DNA from: Flavobacterium jejuense
Lineage (GTDB): Bacteria > Bacteroidota > Bacteroidia > Flavobacteriales > Flavobacteriaceae
Length of the DNA stretch: 64,000 bases
Assembly (NCBI RefSeq): GCF_006491595.2
Contig: NZ_VEVQ02000013.1
Span: forward strand, 62,001 to 126,000
Direction: 5' to 3'
The translations under genes were made by a program, and so were the position numbers. Every line of letters begins with the position of its first letter. Positions within the stretch are counted from its first letter, which is position 1. This document shows positions 58,215 to 64,000 of the stretch, in pieces. The notes under the pieces are model-generated. The model was given only the letters and a program-made list of their open reading frames with translations, had not been told where the DNA came from and did no database searches.

Positions 58215-60347
58215 TTATTTTTTTAATTCTCTTATACCCATATTGTAAAGTGTAAAAGCTTGAATGTCTACATATTCTTGTATAATTGCTTCAGTTGATT
58301 TTCCAGCTCCATGACCTGCATTAACATCAATACGAATTAAAGTTGGGTTTGGACCTGTTTGTTTGGCTTGTAATTCTGCTGCAAATTTAAAACTATGCGC
58401 AGGAACAACACGGTCATCATGATCGCCTGTAGTTACTAAAGTAGCTGGATATTTTGTTCCTGCTTTAACATTATGAACAGGAGAATATCCCTTTAGATAA
58501 GCATACATTTCTTGACTTTGCTCACTTGTTCCGTAATCATAAGCCCAACCAGCACCTGCAGTAAAAGTATGATAACGTAACATGTCTAAAACACCCACTC
58601 CAGGAATAGCTACTTTCATTAAATCAGGTCTTTGTGTCATAGTTGCTCCTACTAGTAAACCTCCGTTTGAACGACCAGAAATAGCTAAATACTCAGATGA
58701 AGTATATTTTTCTCTTATTAAATATTCTGCTGCTGCAATAAAATCGTCAAATACATTTTGTTTTTGCATTTGAGTTCCTGCATCATGCCATTTTTTACCA
58801 TATTCTCCTCCACCTCTTAAATTAGGTACAGCATAAACACCTCCATTTTCTAACCAAACAGCATTGGCAATACTAAAACTTGGTGTCAAACTAATATTAA
58901 AACCACCATAACCATATAACATGGTTGGATTTTTACCATTTAGCTCAATTCCTTTTTTATACGTAATAATCATGGGTACTTTTGTACCATCTTTTGAAGT
59001 ATAAAAGACTTGTTTTGATTCGTAATCGTCGGATTTAAAATCTACTTTTGGTTTTTGATAAATGGTAGATTTTCCTGTTTTTGGGTCATAAGAATAGATG
59101 GTTCCTGGTGTCGTATAATTGGTAAACGAATAATACAAAGTAGTCTCTTCTTTTTTACCACCAAAACCACCAGCAGAGCCTATTCCAGGTAATTCAATAT
59201 CACGAACTAATTTGCCTTCATAATCGTATTGTTTAATATATGAAACGGCATCTTTCATATAGTTAGCAAAAATGTAACCACCACCAGTTGAAGAAGATAA
59301 TACATTTTCTGTTTCAGGAATAAAATCAACCCAATTTTCTTGTTTTGGATTGTTTAAATCGAAAGTTACCACACGTTGATTAGGTGCTTTGAAATCTGTT
59401 GAAACATAAAATTTTGTTCCCACATTATCAATAATTCCATTGTTGCTTTCAAAATTGTCAACAATATTTACAATTGGACCGTTTTTTGACAAATCTTTAT
59501 AATATAATTCATTTCCAGTAGTTGAAGTTGAAGCAGAAATAATTAAATAATTCTCATCTTCTGTAACATAACCACCTACATATCTTCTTTTCAGGTTGTC
59601 ACCAAAAATAATTTTATCTTCTTTCTGTGAAGTTCCTAATTTATGAAAATACAATTTGTGTTGGTCAGTTTTAGCAGAAAGCTCACTTCCAGTCGGTTTA
59701 TCATAACTAGAATAGTAAAAACCTTCATTTTTGTGCCAAGACATACCGCTAAATTTCACATCCACAATAGTGTCTCCTATGATTTCTTTAGTTTCTGTGT
59801 TTAAAACAATAACTTTTCTCCAGTCACTTCCTCCTTCAGAAATAGCATAAGCTGCTAAACTTCCATCTTTTGAGAAGTTTAATCCTCCTAATGAGGTAGT
59901 TCCGTCTTTAGAAAAAGTGTTTGGGTCTAAGAAAACTTCTTCTTTGTCAGAACTGTCTTTCCTATATATTACAGATTGATTTTGTAAACCATTATTTTTA
60001 GAAAAATAAGTATAATTTCCTTCTTTAAATGGAGCAGAAATTTTTTCATAATTCCATAATTTTTCCATTCTTTCTTTTAAAGTATTACGAAACGGTATTT
60101 TTTCTAAATAACCAAATGTAACTTCGTTTTCAGCTTTCACCCATGCTTTAGTTTCTTCGCTATGGTCATCTTCTAACCATCGATAAGGGTCTTGTAATTG
60201 TTCATCAAAATAAGTGTCTGTAGTATCTACTTTTTTTGTTTCAGGATAAATAACACTCATGTCTTGTTCTTTCATTTCTTTTTTTTCTTCTTTTTTACAG
60301 CTAACAAAAGTTGTAATTGCTAAAAGAAAAATTATCGATTTTTTCAT
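58215..60347 (-). CDS. Prolyl oligopeptidase (S9A), lipoprotein form
   Basis: A 710-residue peptidase cleaving after proline. The signal ends in a lipobox (MKKSIIFLLAITTFVSCKK), so it is probably periplasmic or outer-membrane-anchored. The propeller (about 95-430) is typical, beginning with DPYRWLEDDHSEETKAWV. The hydrolase carries Ser in SGRSNGGLL, Asp in GDHDDRVVP and His in NAGHGAGKS. A TATTTTTG element at 60369-60376 supports the start. Confidence 0.96.
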   Translation of the reverse strand: MKKSIIFLLAITTFVSCKKEEKKEMKEQDMSVIYPETKKVDTTDTYFDEQLQDPYRWLEDDHSEETKAWVKAENEVTFGYLEKIPFRNTLKERMEKLWNYEKISAPFKEGNYTYFSKNNGLQNQSVIYRKDSSDKEEVFLDPNTFSKDGTTSLGGLNFSKDGSLAAYAISEGGSDWRKVIVLNTETKEIIGDTIVDVKFSGMSWHKNEGFYYSSYDKPTGSELSAKTDQHKLYFHKLGTSQKEDKIIFGDNLKRRYVGGYVTEDENYLIISASTSTTGNELYYKDLSKNGPIVNIVDNFESNNGIIDNVGTKFYVSTDFKAPNQRVVTFDLNNPKQENWVDFIPETENVLSSSTGGGYIFANYMKDAVSYIKQYDYEGKLVRDIELPGIGSAGGFGGKKEETTLYYSFTNYTTPGTIYSYDPKTGKSTIYQKPKVDFKSDDYESKQVFYTSKDGTKVPMIITYKKGIELNGKNPTMLYGYGGFNISLTPSFSIANAVWLENGGVYAVPNLRGGGEYGKKWHDAGTQMQKQNVFDDFIAAAEYLIREKYTSSEYLAISGRSNGGLLVGATMTQRPDLMKVAIPGVGVLDMLRYHTFTAGAGWAYDYGTSEQSQEMYAYLKGYSPVHNVKAGTKYPATLVTTGDHDDRVVPAHSFKFAAELQAKQTGPNPTLIRIDVNAGHGAGKSTEAIIQEYVDIQAFTLYNMGIRELKK

Positions 60348-60368
60348 TGGTTTGGATTTAGTTGCTTA

Positions 60369-60376
60369 CAAAAATA
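60369..60376 (-). promoter_or_regulatory. -7 promoter element of the prolyl oligopeptidase gene
   Basis: TATTTTTG on the minus strand, 22 bases before the ATG at 60347. Confidence 0.6.
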
Positions 60377-60444
60377 GGTAATTGGTGCATAAAAAATTGT
60401 TAATTAAAACCTAATTCAGAAGGTAATTGCTTTTAAATTTGAAT

Positions 60445-62649
60445 TTAAAAATCAAAATTTAATCCTAAAATTACGTTTCGACCCATATTTGGAATACCAT
60501 CATTCTTCAATCGAGATAAATGAGCTATATAGGATTTGTCTAAAAGATTATTGGCATTCAAATATACATTAAATTTGGTTTTAACTAATTTTATAACCCC
60601 TCCAAAACCAATGTTCACCAAGGTGTAATCTAAAGATTTGGTTTCAAAAGCACTAACATTATTTTGATTGAAAGTATAGTTTATTTGAGTGAAAAAGTAG
60701 TTTTTTGTAAACCAATTAGAAATTGAAAATTCTGTACGAATATTGTTTTTGAATTGGTTGGCAGGAATTAAAGGTAAATAAGCACCATTTTCTTGTTCTC
60801 CAGTAACGCTTTCGAAACTACTTCTTATATGTAACCAGTCTAAAGGATGAGGATGAAAGTGAATTCCTGCTTCTCCTCCATAAAGTGAAGCGTTACTTTG
60901 TAGGTATTCATACACATCATTATCATCAATCATTGCTTGAGTAGGTGAAATATAGATGTAGTTGTTAATGTGATTGTAGAAACCATTGATAAAAAACTCA
61001 AAATGCTCACTACTATATTCTAGATTTATATCGGTTTGAAAATTTTGCTCGTTTTTTAAATTTTGATTACCAATTTCGTATCGATTACTTCCTTCATGAA
61101 CCCCGTTTGAGGTTAATTCGGCTAAATTTGGAGCTCTAAATCCAGAAGCCAAATTAATTCTAGAAATTATTTTTTCAGTAAGGTTTGTTTTGTATCCCAA
61201 GGCAAAATTAAAACTTTTAAATTGTTTGTCTATCGCTTCAAAATAACCTTCTTCTCCAATAACTCCATGTTCTGAAGTGTTTATGTTTCTTTTGTCGAAA
61301 CGTACACCAGCTTGAATAGCATTTTTATTCCACTCATAATTTGTAGTTATAAAAGCACCATAATCATTAAGGGTTGCATCTGGAATTAATAATTCTTCAC
61401 CAAAATTTGCATTGGTTTGATGCATTCCTTGTGTACCAATAATAGTTTCTAAGTTTTTCCATTTCGGTAAATAATATTTGATATTATAATTAGCTGTTTT
61501 TAATTTCATATGAAGCGCTATTTCATCAATAGATTCTAATTCCTTTCTATTATTGAAAATATAGCCAAAATCAGCTTCGATTTTAGAGTTTTTAAAGAAA
61601 ATTTTATTATTCAAACTTAAAATATGATTGTCGATATCTTGTTTTGGAAATAACGGATTTCTAAAACCAGAATTTTCTATATCTTCTTCTGGTAAACCTA
61701 AATTTAAATTGTTGTAATTGTATCTTAAGTCAGTTGAAAAATGAGAATTAGCATATCCAATTCCATACTTCAAATCTTTTTCTATGGAACGGGTATTTAT
61801 GATGTGATCTCCAGTAGGAATTTTGTAATCGGCTTGTGAGTTATAATTGGCTCTAAGTAATAATTTCCAATTATTAGGTGAAGCTTTAAAGCCAAAGGAA
61901 GTGTTTGTACCTTGTGTATTACTGTAAAACTGCTGATTAACATTGGTTGCAAAAGAGTTAGTTTGAGCATACTTTTCAGGATTAAAATATAAAACACCAC
62001 CAATAGCGTCAGAGCCATATAATAAAGAAGCTGGCCCTTTAATTACTTCTACACTTTCAATACCAGAAGCACTTAGTCCTAAGCCATGTTCTTCTCCAAA
62101 TTGTTGATTTTCCAAACGAACACCTTGTGCATACACTAAAACACGATTAGGACTTAATCCTCTAATTACTGGTTTTCCTATGGAAGCACCCGTAGAAACT
62201 TGGTTTACTCCAGGAATACTTGAAAGACCATTTATTAAGGAAGAAGCACCATTTTCTTGAAGTTGTTTAACAGTTTGGTGTTCTACTTTCATTACATTTT
62301 GCGATTGTATTTTGTTAAATGATGTAGAAACAACTACTTCATCTAGGTGTTGTTCTTTTTCAGCTAAAGTAAAGTCAAGTTTAATTGTTGTTTGATTGCT
62401 ATTTATTTTTTCAGTTTTTTGTTCGTAACCATATAAGTAAATCACAATAGTAATAGTTCCTTTAGGTACATTTTGAAGGGAGTAATTACCATAAATATCT
62501 GTTTCGGTAAAAGAATTGTTTTCTATAATGTGAACAGCAACACCTTGTAAGGGAGATTTGTTTTCTGATATAATTTTTCCAGAAAGGGTATTTTGAGAAT
62601 AAGTAAAGCTTGCTACCAATAGCAATATGTATAAAATTGTATTTTTCAT
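60445..62649 (-). CDS. TonB-dependent outer-membrane receptor
   Basis: A 734-residue receptor. The signal peptide is MKNTILYILLLVASFTYS. A carboxypeptidase-regulatory-like domain (about 20-95) is followed by the plug (about 115-225, with PGVNQVSTGASIGKPVIRG and GSDAIGG) and a 22-strand-type barrel ending in LGLNFDF. GFRAPNLAELTSNGVHEGS is the hallmark strand turn. Its neighbour is a His/Cys-rich small protein, which points to a metal substrate such as copper or zinc, but this is inference. Confidence 0.94.
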   Translation of the reverse strand: MKNTILYILLLVASFTYSQNTLSGKIISENKSPLQGVAVHIIENNSFTETDIYGNYSLQNVPKGTITIVIYLYGYEQKTEKINSNQTTIKLDFTLAEKEQHLDEVVVSTSFNKIQSQNVMKVEHQTVKQLQENGASSLINGLSSIPGVNQVSTGASIGKPVIRGLSPNRVLVYAQGVRLENQQFGEEHGLGLSASGIESVEVIKGPASLLYGSDAIGGVLYFNPEKYAQTNSFATNVNQQFYSNTQGTNTSFGFKASPNNWKLLLRANYNSQADYKIPTGDHIINTRSIEKDLKYGIGYANSHFSTDLRYNYNNLNLGLPEEDIENSGFRNPLFPKQDIDNHILSLNNKIFFKNSKIEADFGYIFNNRKELESIDEIALHMKLKTANYNIKYYLPKWKNLETIIGTQGMHQTNANFGEELLIPDATLNDYGAFITTNYEWNKNAIQAGVRFDKRNINTSEHGVIGEEGYFEAIDKQFKSFNFALGYKTNLTEKIISRINLASGFRAPNLAELTSNGVHEGSNRYEIGNQNLKNEQNFQTDINLEYSSEHFEFFINGFYNHINNYIYISPTQAMIDDNDVYEYLQSNASLYGGEAGIHFHPHPLDWLHIRSSFESVTGEQENGAYLPLIPANQFKNNIRTEFSISNWFTKNYFFTQINYTFNQNNVSAFETKSLDYTLVNIGFGGVIKLVKTKFNVYLNANNLLDKSYIAHLSRLKNDGIPNMGRNVILGLNFDF

Positions 62650-62743
62650 TTAATTTTAATTTAATAGTATATAAAAGAAGTAGCACAAATAATACAGTTG
62701 TTATTTGTGTTCTATTTTGCTTGAAACAAGCAATTAGTATATG

Positions 62744-63085
62744 TTAAATTAAAAAAGGAGGGCCTCTTAAGGAATATAAACTTCCAGTAAAGAATGATAA
62801 AGCTTCTTTTACACTAAAAGAATAAGGGCTTTCTTTAAAAGGAAAGAAAAAAGAATAAGTAAAATTTTTCGGAGAAAGAAAAGAAGCAAATTTAAAATCA
62901 CATACATCACAATGCTCTTTTTCTAAACTTGAGCTTACTTTTTCATGCTCATCATTTGAGTTTGAAATTTCAGAATTTTTTTCATGAGTTGTGTGGTGAA
63001 ATACTGTATGCAAAGATTGATAACTCACAGCTAGTATAACTGAAAGCATTAATACAAAGTTTAGTATGGCAATCTTTTGTTTCAT
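62744..63085 (-). CDS. Small His/Cys-rich membrane-anchored protein
   Basis: A 113-residue protein. An N-terminal hydrophobic segment (ILNFVLMLSVILAVSY) precedes a His-rich stretch (SLHTVFHHTTHEKN, DEHEK), then EKEHCDVCDFKF, and the C-terminus is SLRGPPFLI. This resembles DUF2946-type small proteins that accompany metal-related TonB receptors and share the CxxC and RGPP features. It probably binds metal in the periplasm. It is upstream of the TonB receptor gene with a 94-base gap. The promoter element is almost on the start codon. Confidence 0.78.
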   Translation of the reverse strand: MKQKIAILNFVLMLSVILAVSYQSLHTVFHHTTHEKNSEISNSNDEHEKVSSSLEKEHCDVCDFKFASFLSPKNFTYSFFFPFKESPYSFSVKEALSFFTGSLYSLRGPPFLI

Positions 63086-63091
63086 TCAACG

Positions 63092-63099
63092 CAAATATA
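63092..63099 (-). promoter_or_regulatory. -7 element of the His/Cys-rich gene next to the start codon
   Basis: TATATTTG on the minus strand, followed by CGTTGA and the ATG at 63085. The leader would be only a few bases, a third candidate for leaderless translation in this window. Confidence 0.55.
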
Positions 63100-63121
63100 A
63101 CGAGTTTGTAGTTTTAAAAGC

Positions 63122-63151
63122 AAAAGAGTACACAAAAAATAGTACTCTTTT
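63122..63151 (-). terminator. Terminator after asd
   Basis: AAAAGAGTAC and GTACTCTTTT form a 10-bp stem with an AT loop; the minus strand continues into T-rich sequence. Confidence 0.7.
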
Positions 63152-63176
63152 AACATTTATTTATAAAAAACTTTTT

Positions 63177-64000
63177 TTAAACCAGCTTATTAGCAATTAA
63201 ATATTCTGCTATTTGAATAGTGTTTGTTGCAGCCCCTTTTCTTAAATTATCAGCTACAATCCATAAGTTTAAGGTATTTGGTTGGCTTTCATCTCTACGT
63301 ATTCTTCCTACAAAAACATCGTCTTTTCCTTCAGCATATAGAGGCATTGGAAAAGTGAAGGTATCTATGTTATCTTGTACAGTAATTCCAGATGAATTGT
63401 GAAGTATTTGTCTTATTTCCGAAACGTCAAAATCATTTTCAAACTGAACATTTACCGCTTCACTATGACCACCTACCACAGGAATACGAATAGCAGTAGC
63501 AGTAACAGCTATGGTTTTATCATTTAATATTTTTTGAGTTTCGCGCACGAGCTTCATCTCCTCTTTTGTATAGCCATTATTTTCAAAAATATCACACTGA
63601 GGAATAGCATTTCTGTGTATTTGATATTTATAAGCCATTTCTCCTTTTGTTCCAGTATATTCATTTTCTAATTGTTGAACTGCTTTCACTCCTGTTCCAG
63701 TAATTGACTGATAGGTGGAAACAACTACACGTTTAATTTTATATTTTGAATGTAAAGGTGCTAAAGCCATTACCATTTGAATAGTAGAACAATTTGGGTT
63801 TGCAATTATTTTATCTTCTTTAGTTAGAATAGAAGCATTGATTTCTGGAACTACCAATTTTTTTGTGTTATCCATTCTCCAAGCAGAAGAATTATCGATG
63901 ACAGTTGTGCCAACTTCAGCAAATTTTGGAGCCCAAAGTAAAGAGGTTTCTCCACCAGCAGAAAAAACCGCAATTTTAGGTTTCATATCTACTGCAGTCT
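63177..64000 (-). CDS. asd: Aspartate-semialdehyde dehydrogenase (5' end cut by window edge)
   Basis: Reduces aspartyl phosphate to aspartate semialdehyde for Lys/DAP, Thr and Met synthesis. The frame stays open to the right edge and reads TAVDMKPKIAVFSAGGETS, which is internal to the family: about 55 N-terminal residues with the NADP site lie outside. The catalytic Cys is in NPNCSTIQ, and the substrate-binding stretch is VVGGHSEAVNV. The internal Met at 63986 is not the real start. Confidence 0.96.
   Translation of the reverse strand, partial: TAVDMKPKIAVFSAGGETSLLWAPKFAEVGTTVIDNSSAWRMDNTKKLVVPEINASILTKEDKIIANPNCSTIQMVMALAPLHSKYKIKRVVVSTYQSITGTGVKAVQQLENEYTGTKGEMAYKYQIHRNAIPQCDIFENNGYTKEEMKLVRETQKILNDKTIAVTATAIRIPVVGGHSEAVNVQFENDFDVSEIRQILHNSSGITVQDNIDTFTFPMPLYAEGKDDVFVGRIRRDESQPNTLNLWIVADNLRKGAATNTIQIAEYLIANKLV

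Overview
The window is a chromosomal segment from an AT-rich Bacteroidetes bacterium, almost certainly a member of the Flavobacteriaceae (genus Flavobacterium or a close relative). Evidence: repeated type IX secretion (T9SS) type A C-terminal sorting domains with the YPNP motif, many promoters with the Bacteroidetes -7 element TAnnTTTG, a SusC/TonB-type receptor with a carboxypeptidase-regulatory N-terminus, LytS/LytTR two-component proteins with beta-propeller sensors, and typical flavobacterial housekeeping pairs. There is no rRNA, CRISPR array, insertion sequence or phage. Two tRNAs are present: Leu-CAA, and one with a CAU anticodon.

Layout. 1-2170: HTTM membrane protein (runs off the left edge) overlapping ribF. 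2528-12089: three tandem secreted reprolysin-like metalloproteases carrying T9SS signals; a fourth relative lies alone at 33231-36905. 12143-20749: housekeeping genes (pth, rplY, prs, LolC/E-like permease, rbfA, methylmalonyl-CoA epimerase, riboflavin synthase, pdxA, yceD-rpmF) with both tRNAs. 20910-23899: fatty-acid initiation operon fabH-accB-accC. 23939-31143: an accessory island. Two duplicated XRE regulators diverge from a double-glycine precursor peptide whose core is a glycine zipper. They are followed by a very AT-rich operon: two small membrane proteins, an ABC ATPase, a Yip1-like membrane protein, a thioredoxin-like protein and a C39-peptidase ABC exporter. I read this as an undescribed bacteriocin or contact-toxin locus and the most novel system here. 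31217-40945: S9 peptidase, fourth metalloprotease, dicarboxylate/amino-acid symporter, DedA protein, FAD oxidoreductase, MtgA. 41057-53338: a LytS/LytTR pair followed by an NHL-repeat lipoprotein, two T9SS-exported proteins and an S41 peptidase. The lytS promoter and several downstream promoters share a precisely phased direct-repeat motif, which suggests a local LytTR regulon. 53615-57215: small secreted proteins, a decayed T9SS-domain remnant, an outer-membrane barrel and a fasciclin lipoprotein. 57338-64000: AIM24-like protein, prolyl oligopeptidase, TonB receptor with a His/Cys small partner, and aspartate-semialdehyde dehydrogenase cut by the right edge.

Functionally the window mixes core metabolism and translation with a heavily surface-directed accessory set: secreted proteases, adhesion-like repeat proteins and a predicted peptide-export weapon. 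Start codons were revised where a -7 element falls inside a longer reading frame. All functional calls rest on motifs read by eye; no database search was run.
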